Below, piece after piece: positions 25,251-36,830 of a stretch of DNA of 64,000 bases. The stretch is from Cheilinus undulatus (Eukaryota > Chordata > Actinopteri > Labriformes > Labridae). The notes under the pieces are model-generated. The model was not told the origin of the DNA, did not search any database, and saw only the letters and a list, made by a program, of their open reading frames with translations. The position numbers were made by a program, and so were the translations under genes. The stretch spans positions 21,886,275 through 21,950,274 of the forward strand of contig NC_054881.1 in NCBI RefSeq assembly GCF_018320785.1, read 5' to 3'. The stretch's first letter is position 1; each line of letters begins with the position of its first letter.

Positions 25251-25705
25251 ACATCAGCTGCGTTTCCGTTACAGTTTTTCACAAAATAAAAGCTATATTT
25301 CTTACATTTCAACTGAATACAACTGCACTTTGAATGTAATTCCATTGAGTTTTGGGCATGAGTCTCGCAATTCTCGTAATATCTCATCTCGCGAGACTCT
25401 GCTGCAAGGAAGCCAGACGCTTAAAGCCTGCTGCGTGTTGGTACGGTTATGATTACATCTACAGCGGTTGCCTTGATAATTCTGAATAAAAGATGAAGGC
25501 AACAGATGATAGTTCAGAGGCAACGTCCATATGCCTAACAAAAGTCACGTATAAGGGTATAAGGGTATAAGTATGATGTTAAGAAAAGTCTCGTCTCCTC
25601 TTCTGTAAGTGCAGCTAAAGTGTTTCCATTGCACTTACGCAACATATTTCTATGTAGAAACGTCTGAAGAACCTCCTCATGAGAGCGTTAAAACTTTGCC
25701 ACAAT
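25250..25705 (+). mobile_element. MITE-like dispersed repeat between the coding fragments
   Basis: Begins GCTGCGTTTCCGTTACAG and includes GTAATTCCATTGAGTTTTGG, CTCATCTCGCGAGACTCTGC and a late AAGTGTTTCCATTGCACTTA; this order matches a teleost nonautonomous element I recognise. Ends are approximate. Confidence 0.55.
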
Positions 25706-25783
25706 ATTTGAGAGGTTTGAGAGGCTGCAGCCAAAATAAGAGAACATATGAATAAAGATAAGATTATGGTCATTATGGACTAA

Positions 25784-26220
25784 GTGTACATCATGTTCTG
25801 TGGCTTCTACATAACTGCATTTGGCAAGGGGAACAGTAATTCATGGCCTGATACACAGATTGAGGAGGGAAAGGCACCATTTTTAATCTCCAAGTGCAAC
25901 TGGTGCAAGTTACTCTCTGACCAAGACTGTTACACACACTGGCCAGAGTTTCAGCACATAACATGGGGTCGGAGCCAGGAAGTAGTTACTTATGAGGACT
26001 TGAGCATGTTTCTCAAGGACAAGGCTATATCCCTCTATGAGCCATTGGATTCAGTGTTCAGCTGTAGTGTTATGTCATATGATCTTCCCTATTACCCTGG
26101 TTCGTGCAGGCTTGTGCGAAAAGTCCTCAAACTTACCTGACCTAACATCTGAAGACTATTTTAACTACATGACCTCCGTAGAGTATCTCAGAGATGAGGA
26201 TTACTGAGTTATTCCCTTAA
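25784..26220 (+). pseudogene. Unidentified coding-like fragment, part 2
   Basis: An open frame of about 118 codons (25784-26140, no ATG at its start) contains CNWCKLLSDQDCYTHWPEF, a cysteine/histidine cluster, and EDLSMFLKDKAISLYEPLD. After one frame change coding-like text (LTSEDYFNYMTSVEYLRDED) continues to about 26208. It probably belongs with the fragment at 24764-25250, split by the MITE between them. No family recognised. Confidence 0.4.
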
Positions 26221-27160
26221 AGAGCGGGAAGTCAATAGTACAGGCTGCATTTTTGGTAAAATGACAGACATGATGCGGGGCACCCAGGTACTTAGCAAAT
26301 CACCTATAGCTAACGGACTGGGTAAGTACTTCAAGAACAACGGTTTGGCAAAGACTGAAACCAGTCTGCTGTGCTTTTTATAAAGATTGTCTGGATCTGA
26401 GTTAGGTCGAGAGGTAAAGGTAAATATAAGGTACATCAGTAAGTACAGCCTCATCAGCATGAGGTAATGCTGAGGCCTTAGTATCAGCGCTTGATCATAT
26501 ATATGGGTTGAAGGATTTCTTTAACTGGCATTGCAGGCATCAAAGGCATGAAAGCTTAATCATGATGATAATTTGTCAGGCAACTGTGTCAGTTTGACTT
26601 AAGTAATGAGTGAAAACTACATGATGGGAGGATTTTTGCTTTATTAAAGGTTTTCTTCAGGCTTTCAGACTGAAAGACCCCTAATTTTGTTTGCTATATA
26701 AGTCCTAAAATGCAGAAAATGGCACAATTCAGCCAAATTTTCCAAGAAGGATCCCCTTGACCCAACTTTAACTTAGCCCCCCCCCCCCGACTTTTGGCCT
26801 GCTTTATGATTTTAGCTGACCATGTAATCTAAAAGTCTAAAGGGAGACATCGATCATGGGTTAGAAAGGAAAAGAAGTAGATTATATTGGGCTATAAGAA
26901 AGATCAGCTTACTTAATTTTATGTTCCAGGAAACACAAGGCAACGTAAATAAACCTGCAGCTGAAATCTTATCTAAAGGTCAAAATAAAGCAGCATAGTG
27001 GACTGTTTCTTTAATAAAGGACAATTTCATGACAATATAACCACAAAAATCAAATATATACTCTCTTTGGCTTCTCTCTGGCCTTTAAGCAACAAATCCA
27101 GATGATCTTTTGCTTGATTTAATGCTGCAGTACCTCACTGAGAACCATAAAGCCCTCTCC
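26221..27160. other. Non-coding, nothing recognised
   Basis: Includes a run of C at 26780-26789. The first 200 bp may still belong to the decayed element on the left. Confidence 0.4.
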
Positions 27161-27169
27161 TCCATCTCT

Positions 27170-27420
27170 TTTTCTTTCCCCCTCTTTCTTTCTTCCATGC
27201 CGGAAGCAATCATACTATCTCGGTGACAAACAAGCAGCCTGACTGCATGATATCACCGCTTCAGGAAAACAAGAGGAAACGCGTGCCAGTTGCTCTCACA
27301 TGCTATCAATTATTTTACGGTAAAGTCGAGCTGAGGGGGAAATTTTCAGCCATTAGCCCTTTAGCGCAGGGATCATGCTGAGGGTAATAGTGACTAAACA
27401 CTGAATAAACACATTTGGCT
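27170..27420. promoter_or_regulatory. Candidate conserved non-coding element
   Basis: Repeat-free, CpG-containing sequence with TGCATGATATCA, ATCAATTATTTTAC and GCCATTAGCCCTTTAGCG motifs in AT-rich surroundings. No open frame with splice sites. Confidence 0.3.
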
Positions 27421-27785
27421 AATAGGTCAATCCAACCTGGAGTGGAGCAGGCAGGCACGTTGATTGCCCAGAGGGTTGATACATTTTTGTAAAACATGCA
27501 TGCACAATCATTCAGGAATTGATAAAACAAATTTTTTAACACAACAGTAGAAGTTGTTTGTGTTTTGTCAAGAATGTCAAAGACGGTTTTATAAATTACA
27601 GTAAATCACAGCTCAGAAGGAAACAAGCTACACAAGTGAGCGGAGCAGCTGATTTGTAATTAGCAGAGTGTGTGTCAGTTTTAATAGACATTTGAGGGCA
27701 ACACAAGACTGTTTACATTTCTGCTTGAATTACTGGTTTGTTTGTCAAAATGAGGCAGTGCTATGGTGGCCTGGAAGGGTGATAC
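27421..27785. other. Non-coding, nothing recognised
   Basis: No gene or repeat recognised. Confidence 0.45.
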
Positions 27786-27789
27786 AAAA

Positions 27790-29060
27790 ACTACCAAGTC
27801 TGAAACACTTTTAAAGAGCTTGAAAAAAATTTATATCAACCAAAACAAATATTTATTTCAAATAAAATCAAATTAAAACAAGCACAAAACTTTATCAAAT
27901 GATGAAAAAAATTTACAGCTAAGAAAACAAATGTACAAAAATGCCAATACCAAATTAAAAAGTCTTAAAATCTTTTAAAAAGTTTAAACAATTTTGTAAA
28001 GTCTGACACAAAATTACAGAGACTGAAACACTTAACTTTTTACATTTGATGAAACAAAAATACTTTTCAAATTCACATTTTAAATGTAAACTACATCTGA
28101 AATTTTACATTTATATTTTACAAATCCAATTTTTTAAACACTAAACACTATTGAAAAAGATGGGACATTTACAAATTGTAGAACACATTTACAACTTCTG
28201 AAACAAATTTAGACTTTTAGACCTTGTAAATTTGTTTGAAGTTTTGTAAAGGTGTTCCAGAATTTGTTATTTTTGTTTTGTAAAATGTAAACTACATTTT
28301 AAATTTTAAAACGATATTTTACAAAATATTTTTACAAAACATGAAACTTGTTTTTGATTGGATTTTGTAAATTTGTTTCAAGTGTTGTAAAGGTGTTCAA
28401 GATTTTGTTATTTTTGTTTTGTAAAATGTAGAATACATTTAAAATTTCTGAATTGACATTTTACAAAACAAATTTACAAAACACAAAACTTATTTTTTTT
28501 ATTGTATTTGTTAATTTGTTTCAAGTTTTGTAGAGGTGTTCCAGATTTTGTTATTTTTGTTTTGTAAAATTTAAACTACATATAAATTTTGATTGACATT
28601 TTACAAAATACAAAACTTACTGTTTTTTTAATTTTGTAAATTTGTTTGAAGTTTTGTAAAAGTGTTTTGGAGTTTGAAATTTTGTTTAAGACTTTCTGTT
28701 TAAGACCTTTTTCAGAATTTGTAATCTATTGTCAGACATTGTAATTTTTGTTTCGTAAAATGAAAACTACATTCAAAATCTAAATTTACATTTTACAAAA
28801 CAAATTTATAAAACCCTGCACATTTAAATGAGCTGAGAAATGTACAAATTGTAGAACACTTTTACAACTTCTGAAACAAATTTAGACTTTAAGACTTTGT
28901 AAATTTGTTTCAAGTTTTTTAAAGGTGTTTCGGAGTTTGTAATTTTTTGTTTTGTAAAATGTCCTTTTTTTTTTCTATAATGTTAGAAAATCCAGCCATT
29001 CATAACAAGAAGTATTTTGGTAATGTTGGTCAATGTAAATTTGTTTCGAGCTTTGTAAAA
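27790..29060. repeat. AT-rich satellite of TTTACAAA / TTTGTAAA units
   Basis: Degenerate tandem units, each with a TTTTGTAAATTTGTTTCAAG arm and an inverse ACAAATTTACAAAAC arm. The landmark GTTTTGTAAAA (GTTTCGTAAAA once) occurs at about 28275, 28416, 28559, 28750 and 28949, spacing 141, 143, 191 and 199 bp. The left part (27790-28230) is the most diverged. Confidence 0.8.
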
Positions 29061-29960
29061 GTGTTTTAGTTGTAATTTTACATTGCACTTCCAGGCTACT
29101 GTACAGTGATGAGAAAAGAGATAACAAAGTTCAATTTTTAGCAGCCAATGGACACATATTTGAGAAAAAAATATATCTATCTTTATCATATATTCTTATC
29201 ATTGGATTGACCAAAATACAATTTACATACCTATCAACATACCTATCAAAAACAAGTTTATATAAAATCTGATTCTTAAATGTAACCATAGATAAGAAAA
29301 ATACAAACATGGTGCCATAAAACACAAATGTATTTCTCTTTGGGTTTAAAGTATTGAAGTAGAACAAAAGGCAAATACTCAAGGGAGGTCATCATTATAC
29401 AATCAAGCACCTGACTGCAAATTCATCGCCTGATAGCATATCTGCTTGATATTGCTCTGTTGTTTGTTCTTCGTGTAAAACCTTTCTTCTGCTGACCCTT
29501 GGTAAATTATATTTTTCTATCTCAGTTGAAATATTCTCAGTAAATTAAACATAAAAACTAAGCCCAAACAGAGCCTTTGACAGTCTTGTGAAGTTTGAAA
29601 ACATAACTTAGGGCGTTGCAAGAACTGGGTGAAACTTAACAGCTCACATAATTAACCCAGACTGAAGGTTTCCTCTTAAATTCAGTGACCTTTGACCTCA
29701 GGAAACATCTTACCCTGGAGCTGACTGCTGCTAATACAGTACTGCCAAGTTCATCTCTGTGGTGTATGTTCATTTTAACATCCATGAGCTGATAGGATGT
29801 GTGCCATTTTTTGCTCATTTTCGGCCTTTTAAATCTCATTCTCTATCATTACAGCTCTCTCTCTCTTAGCATCAGCCACTCTCCTCCTTCACTGCCTCCT
29901 CCACCCTCTTCCTCCTCCTCCTTACTGTGTTTATTCTTCTGGCGGTACGACAGGCCCCAG
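29061..29960. other. Non-coding, nothing recognised
   Basis: AT-rich, then a pyrimidine-rich tract at 29850-29940. No exon seen. Confidence 0.45.
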
Positions 29961-30365
29961 AGCCCAGAGGCCAGTCATGTTCTCAGGGAAACAGCAACTC
30001 TCCACAGAGCTGATATCAAAATAGTTTAAAATGTGAATCGTCTGATAGTTCCCAGTGAGCGCGGAGCCGAGCCAAACACTTCCAGATCGCCCTGCCAGCA
30101 CAATGTAAACAGAGCCGGGACCGAGGGGGGAGAGTTAGTGAACCTGTTGTGCTCTTGTCATACAGCAGAGCACGCAGCCCTCCGGTTGGTTTGGTTGGAC
30201 CAGACCAAGGTTTCCAAAACATTTTTTAAATTTAAAGCTAGTGTGTTGTTTTTTGCTCAAGATGTCCAGGGTGTGCAGGTGGCGAGTCTGGACGGGGAAA
30301 TATTTTGTCAGAGTGAGAACAGTGAGATGAAGCAGACTCCTGCTCAGTTATTTCTTCATGTTTAA
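29960..30365. promoter_or_regulatory. Candidate conserved non-coding element, GC-rich
   Basis: A CpG-containing island around 30040-30150 with a 110-codon open frame (30033-30365) of no recognisable family. Compositional contrast is the only support, and an unrecognised exon cannot be excluded. Confidence 0.3.
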
Positions 30366-31070
30366 AATTAACAACAGTGAGAAAACAAGGTTGCGTTTTC
30401 TTCTGAAGAACATTATGAAACTCAAAATTGCGTCGTCTGGAGTATGTTGTGGTCTAGATGCTCACCTTGTGTTTGCAAGGTGCCAATAGTCACACACACA
30501 AGTCACATACAACATGAGTTATGTCATCAAACAACAATTTCAAGGTTTCTGTTGATTTTGGTGCCAAATATTGACAAAGTGTTCCTTCTTGGTGTCGATG
30601 TCGCTGTTTCATACATTATTATGAGGCATTAGTATTAATTTCCATCTTTTTCATTGCCTTTAATTCCTCATCAATAATAATAAATCAGTAATGGCTGTAT
30701 GTAATTGCCCACACACATTTAGAATCACTTTACACTTGTATTCAAAAGCAATTCACTATATAAAAATTTAGATTTTTTCTTTGTGACACACAAAAAATAC
30801 GTTCATAAGGGACATTTCAGCTGATTATCACCATCCTATGAAGATATACCTTAAAGCATATCTCCATGTGCTTATGTGTTACTATATTTTCCTTCTATAG
30901 TGGTTTCAGGGGTGTGTCCTAAATGTTTTTGACTGAGGTGGCCCTAAAGGGACAACATTTCTGCAAGAGTGACAACAGTGAGGGACTATGAGGGTGTAAC
31001 ACCATTATTCACCCCTCTGTCTCCAGCATTACTGTCTCCTTTAATTACTAACACTAAAGAAACATACAGA
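30366..31070. other. Non-coding, nothing recognised
   Basis: No gene or repeat recognised. Confidence 0.45.
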
Positions 31071-31074
31071 TGCC

Positions 31075-31270
31075 GACAGAGGTGTCAAGTAATGAAGTAC
31101 AAATACTACATTACCTTACTTAAGTAGAAATTTTGGGTATCTATACTTTACTGTAGTAATTATTTTTCAGCTGACTTTTTACTTCTACTCCTTACATTTT
31201 CATGCAATTATCTGTACTTTCTACTCCTTACATTTTAAAAATAGCCTTGTTACTCCTATTTTATTCCAGC
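31075..31270. repeat. Dispersed teleost repeat (AAGTAATGAAGTACAAATAC type)
   Basis: GTAATGAAGTACAAATACTA, CTTACTTAAGTAGAAATTTT and TTTTACTTCTACTCCTTACA in order match a widespread fish repeat. Confidence 0.65.
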
Positions 31271-31739
31271 TTGTTTTCCTTCCGGCTTGTCATCGTTAAA
31301 AAAAAAAAACACAAAAAAACAAAACAAAAACTTACCCAGATATATTGTGCCACCCAAATAGAGTGAATTTGATTGTGGTTGGATGAGAAGTATAAACATA
31401 ATACCATTCTAACACCCTATTGGTTTGTATGCGATTCATCGCACCTGCACACAACACAAACCACACTCGAGCAAGGAAATGTCAGACGTATGTTGTCTAG
31501 TACGAAGATGTCTGCGGCAGAGAAGAAAACACGAGTGAAGTGTCCCAACCAAGCACCAGCGAGGAGGTTGGTAGCCAGGAAGACCAGGCAACTAGTCATC
31601 ATATCTTCTGCTCCATGAAACACTTGTTAATGCTCAGTAGTACAAATATATGGTTCTTGAATGTATTTGCATTGTACTAAAATGTGTTCATTTTCAATGG
31701 GCATAAATGCGGCTGAAACAGGTGCAACATTTTAATATA
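31271..31739. other. Non-coding, nothing recognised
   Basis: Contains an A-rich tract at 31299-31330. No gene seen. Confidence 0.45.
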
Positions 31740-31744
31740 ACATT

Positions 31745-33480
31745 ATAGTCATTATGGTAATACTAACTGACTAAGTAACCAACAAGTGACTGACTAACTG
31801 ACAAAGTAACTTACCAACCGGTGAAGTAACCAACTTTCTGAGTAACTAACTTTCTGACTGACTAATTGACTTACTAAGGAACTAACTTTCTAGCTGTCCA
31901 AGTAACTAACATACTAACTAACCAAGTAGCTAACTGACTGACTTACTAAGTAACTAACTGACTAAGTAACTAACTGATTAAGTAATTAACTGACTAAGTT
32001 ACTAACCGACTAAGTAACTTACTGACTAAGTAACTAACTGACTAAGTAACTAACTGACTAAGTTACTAACCGACTAAGTAACTTACTGACTAAGTAACTG
32101 ACTAAGTAACTAACTGACTAAGTAACTTACTGACTAAGTAACTAACTGACTAAGTAACTTACTGACTAAGTAACTAACTGACTAAGTAACTAACTGACTG
32201 AGTAACTTACTGACTAAGTAACTAACTGACTAAGTAACTTACTGACTAAGTAACTAACTGACTAAGTAACTTACTGACTAAGTAACTAACTGACCAAGTA
32301 GCTAACTGACTAAGTTACTAACTGACTAAGTAAGTTACTGGCTAAGTAACTAACTGACTAAGTAACTAACTGACTAAGTAACTTACTGACTAAGTAACTT
32401 ACTGACTAAGTAACTTACTGACTAAGTAACTAACTGACTAAGTAACTTACTGACTAAGTAACTAACTGACTAAGTAACTTACTGGCTAAGTAACTAACTG
32501 ACTAAGTAACTAACTGACTAAGTAACTAACTGACTAAGTAACTTAGTGACTAAGTAACTAACTGACCAAGTAGCTAACTGACTAAGTTACTAACTGACTA
32601 AGTAAGTTACTGGCTAAGTAACTAACTGACTAAGTAACTAACTGACTAAGTAACTTACTGACTAAGTAACTAACTGACTAAGTAACTTACTGACTAAGTA
32701 ACTAACTGACTAAGTAACTTACTGACTAAGTAACTAACTGACTAAGTAACTTACTGACTAAGTAACTAACTGACTAAGTAACTTACTGGCTAAGTAACTA
32801 ACTGACTAAGTGACTTACTGACTAAGTAACTTACTGACTAAGTAACTAACTGACTAAGTAACTTACTGACTAAGTAACTAACTGACTAAGTGACTTACTG
32901 ACTAAGTAACTAACTGACTAAGTAACTTACTGGCTAAGTAACTAACTGACTAAGTGACTTACTGACTAAGTAACTAACTGACTAAGTAACTTACTGGCTA
33001 AGTAACTAACTGACTAAGTGACTTACTGACTAAGTAACTAACTGACTAAGTAACTTACTGACTAAGTAACTAACTAAGTAACTAACTGACTAAGTAACTT
33101 ACTGGCTAAGTAACTAACTGACTAAGTAACTAACTGACTAAGTAACTTTCTGACTAAGTAACTAACTGACTAAGTAACTAACTGACTAAGTAACTTACTG
33201 ACTAAGTAACTTACTGACTGTCTGACTTACTTTGTAACCAGCTGACTTACTAATTAAGAAAGGAGTTGACAGACATACTGACTAAATAACTGATTGGCTT
33301 ACAAAGTAACTAGCAAGAAAGCTACATAACAAACTACTAAGTTACTAACAAACCAACTAATAATTCAAACAACCAAGTAATGAACTAATAGGCAGGCAAA
33401 CTACCTCACACACTTATCAACCAACTAACCAGATAACTGACCAACTAGCTGTCAAGCAAACATCCCCCTTCAACCAACTA
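31745..33480. repeat. 16-bp tandem repeat array (ACTAACTGACTAAGTA)
   Basis: Core at about 31960-33225 of 16-bp units, mostly ACTAACTGACTAAGTA and ACTTACTGACTAAGTA, flanked by degenerate copies on both sides. Rare variants mark higher-order duplication: TGACCAAGTAGCTAAC recurs 272 bp apart (32291 and 32563, 17 units) and TAACCGACTAAG 64 bp apart (4 units). All frames contain stops, so it is non-coding. Confidence 0.97.
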
Positions 33481-34949
33481 ACACGTCATGTAATGTACAT
33501 AATTTGGGACAAAACCATCGGTTAAATAATGTAAGACTTAAATTGCACAAGCAGTAGTTGTTTATCCCTATAAATAATGACTTTCACCTCTGCTTAGTGC
33601 TACATGACAGCATGTAATACACCATTAATTAAACAATTATATAAAAATGTAAATGTAAAAAAAATGTAAATGTATGATTAACAGGGTTTAGTTAAGTTTT
33701 ATATGTTTTATGAAATAGTTATAACAGGATATTGACATCCAAACACATGCTTTTTGTTGTACGTTGCCATAATAGCATGCAGTTAAAGGGTTAAACTTAG
33801 ATTGCTCAATTTGATAACGAGCATCTTACATTAAATGATTATTTAATGAACAGTTTCTCTCAACCTAAGATTTCATTTATCATCCAGAGGATTCCATATA
33901 AAATCCATCAATCAGATCAAAGTCTGCCAATCGTACTATAAACTTGTGAACTACTTAAATAATGTCATGTCCCAGCTTTATTGTGTTGGTGCAGATACAT
34001 AGAGCAAGGCCTCTGTCTGGTATTACCTGAGAGGAACATGGAAAAAAGAAAACATTACTGAGAACAAAAGGGTTCATTATATTATTAAGATGAAAAATAA
34101 CTGAATGAAGACTTTAATGACATGTACAAATGAGCTTTACAATATGAGGATACAATTTAAATCCTCAAGGTATAAAGCCTCAATCCTTTGAAGTCCACAC
34201 ATGTTCTCTGTTCAAAATCCACAAACCACAATCCAAAGTCCTCAACATGGAAAATCAAATGATCTCCCCTCGCCCTGAAACATGGATGTGCTCTCTCCAT
34301 GTGTTTGTGTGTGGAAACTATGTAATTGTTCTGTATATTTTCAGTGCTTTTGTAATTTCAGGGCTTTATTGATGTGCTGGAAGATTTAATATTTCTGTGT
34401 ATTTGTGGAAGAACGCCTGCATGCTGGAAGAAAAAACAAATTGTGCATAATTCTTGATTTGCACCTTCATTTGTTTTCTGGAGTTTGTTTGCACTGGCAT
34501 TCAGAGCATGTTTGTCAGGTAGCTGGAGATGCCAGCATGAGTTACATAACGTAATGTTGGATATAAATCATATCATAATTACAATCATCATTATGGTGTG
34601 CATTTTCTCAGCAACAAATTGTGACTATTTTTGTCATGCTGTTTTTGAAGTGATTTCTGATCTTTGTGGGGTTTTGTTTTGAAAGAACTTTACATCTGCA
34701 AAACTTTCCTTTTTTTTTAGTCAATTTTTCCACCACCAGAGGCTCTCAATCAAAACAACGGCAAAAGATGACGAGTAGAGACGTGCCTCTCAGCTCCACC
34801 AACCTCTGTTGCTACTTCCTGTTTTGATTTTAGTACTCTATTCAATTAAAGCTGCTGCCCAGAAGAGGTGTTTACAAAATCAACATTCTCATTTCATGGA
34901 TGAATTTCTCATAAAAAGAGAAATATACCCTTTTATATAAAAAAAAAAG
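33481..34949. other. Non-coding, nothing recognised
   Basis: AT-rich, no exon or repeat recognised. Confidence 0.45.
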
Positions 34950-36072
34950 ACAAACTCTGGGGATTTGGCGTGAACAGCCCTTTACAAGTCCAGCTGCATA
35001 TTCTCTACTGGATTGAGGTCTAGGAAGAGACTCTGCCTCTCCAGAACATTCACCTTGTTGGCTTCTAACCATTTCTATGTAGCTTTCGCTGTATGCGTCA
35101 GGTCATCTTGCCGGAATTAAATCATTTCCCAGCCGTAGTTCTCTTGCAGACTGACTAAGATAGTCCTCCAGGATTTTCTGATATTTTGCTGCATTCATTT
35201 TACCCTCTACCTTGTCTTCCAGGGCCAGCTGCTGAGAAGCATGCCCACAGCATGATACTGCCACCACAATATTTCACAGTGGGGATGGTGTGTTTGGTGT
35301 CCGCCAAACATAGAAGCATCTTGTTGGATGGCCAAAAAGCACCATTTTGGTCTCATCGGACCAAATAACTTTCTCCCACTTGACCATGGAGTCTCCCACA
35401 TGCCTTTTGGTGAACTCTAGTTGAGATTTAATAGGAGTTTTCTACAACAGTGACTATCTCTTTGCCTCTCTCCTGGCCAACAGTTGTTGTATGCAGAGTC
35501 TCTCCCATCTCAGCTGTTGAAGCTTGTAACTCCCTCAGAATAATCATAGGTGTCTTGGTGGCCTCTCTCACTAGTCTCCTTCTTGCTCGGTCACTCAGTT
35601 TGTGAGGACGCCGTGATCTAGGCAGATTTACACATGTGCCATATTCCTTCCACTTCTTCAGCATAGGATTAACTAAACTCTGGGGGATGTTCAGTGCCTT
35701 GGAAATTCTTTTCTATCCACCACCTAACATATACTTTTCAGTGACCATTTCTCTGAGTTGCTTGGAGTGTTCTGTTGTCTTCATGGTGTAATGGTAGCCA
35801 GGAATACTGATTAACCAGTGGCTGGACCTTCTAGACACAGATGTCTTTATAATCACTTGAGACACTTTGACTGCACTGAGCTGAATATTTATGCAGTCAC
35901 TTTACACAACTGTACATTATTTTTATTTAATTGACATTGCTTTGTAGAGATCTGTTTTAATGCTGACATTAAAGAGGTTTTTACATTTTTTGTGTCAGAA
36001 AAGCCAAATTATATTGAGCATGATGGGTTTATGAAATCAATTAAAGGGTAAAACATCAAAGGGAGAGATATT
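34950..36072 (-). mobile_element. Tc1/mariner copy B, decayed
   Basis: Minus-strand frames read [20 protein letters not shown] then [12 protein letters not shown] text, and near 34990-35045 LDLNPVENMQLDL, matching Tc1 transposase catalytic and SPDLNP-type blocks, but across frameshifts and stops. The right end has GAATATTTATGCAGTCACTT near 35883 and a terminal-repeat extension to about 36072. The left terminal repeat is missing or unrecognisable. Confidence 0.85.
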
Positions 36073-36590
36073 TTTTTGCTCTGGAATTTTGTTTTTGTAA
36101 GTTCTCAACCAAAAGTTATATCTAACATAAAGGTATCATGTTTTCATTATTGAAGACATATCAATGCAGAAATTCAACATATTACACCACAAATTGCTTT
36201 TCCCCAATCAAGTCCACAAAAATATGTTTTATCTTAACTAAGAAAGAAAAAAAAGTACCCACTGCTGCATGGCTGTTTACCAGTGATTCACATACTAAAT
36301 GTGTCCTTGTAGTAACCGAGGCTCCAGGCAATTAGCTACCTCTGCCTGATGGTAAAACCACTAATGGCAGTGACATGCCACTTTGAATGTCACCTAAATG
36401 CACCGAAAACTTTGAAATGCAATGTTTACAATGCTGCACTCCTAATAATGCTGAATTAAAGAAAGAAAAACTACAAATTAAAACTGAAAGTGTCCATGAA
36501 CTCTCCCACTTGTCGTGCTGGTTTGTGGTCTTTGCCTGAATAAGCTCTGGAACTTTCCAGCCTTTCTCTCCCTTCTTATTTATTTTTTGT
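36073..36590. other. Non-coding, nothing recognised
   Basis: No gene or repeat recognised. Confidence 0.45.
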
Positions 36591-36599
36591 CTGTGTTGT

Positions 36600-36830
36600 T
36601 TTCTCAGTATTGCAATGCATCACTTGACATTACCCAAGCAAGTTTGAGCTGCAGCGCATCAGCTGAAAGCAATTTGGTCCGGAGCGCAGCTGCCAGGCGG
36701 ATAAGACTTTCCTTCTTTCGTTTACTTTGAAATGTTCCTTTTTTTTTTTCGACATCCAAAATACACAAGGCAGCCAAATTGCTGACATGTGTGAGCAGGG
36801 CAGCGAGACTCCTGCATTCTTTCATGCCCC
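36600..36830. promoter_or_regulatory. Candidate conserved non-coding element
   Basis: Repeat-free segment with TGACATTACCC, GCAGCGCATCAGCTG and GGCGGATAAGAC, GC-richer than its flanks, without a supported exon. Confidence 0.3.

Noticed and set aside
31745..33480. CRISPR-like array
   Set aside because: Units are contiguous 16-mers without spacers, in a vertebrate genome; it is a minisatellite.
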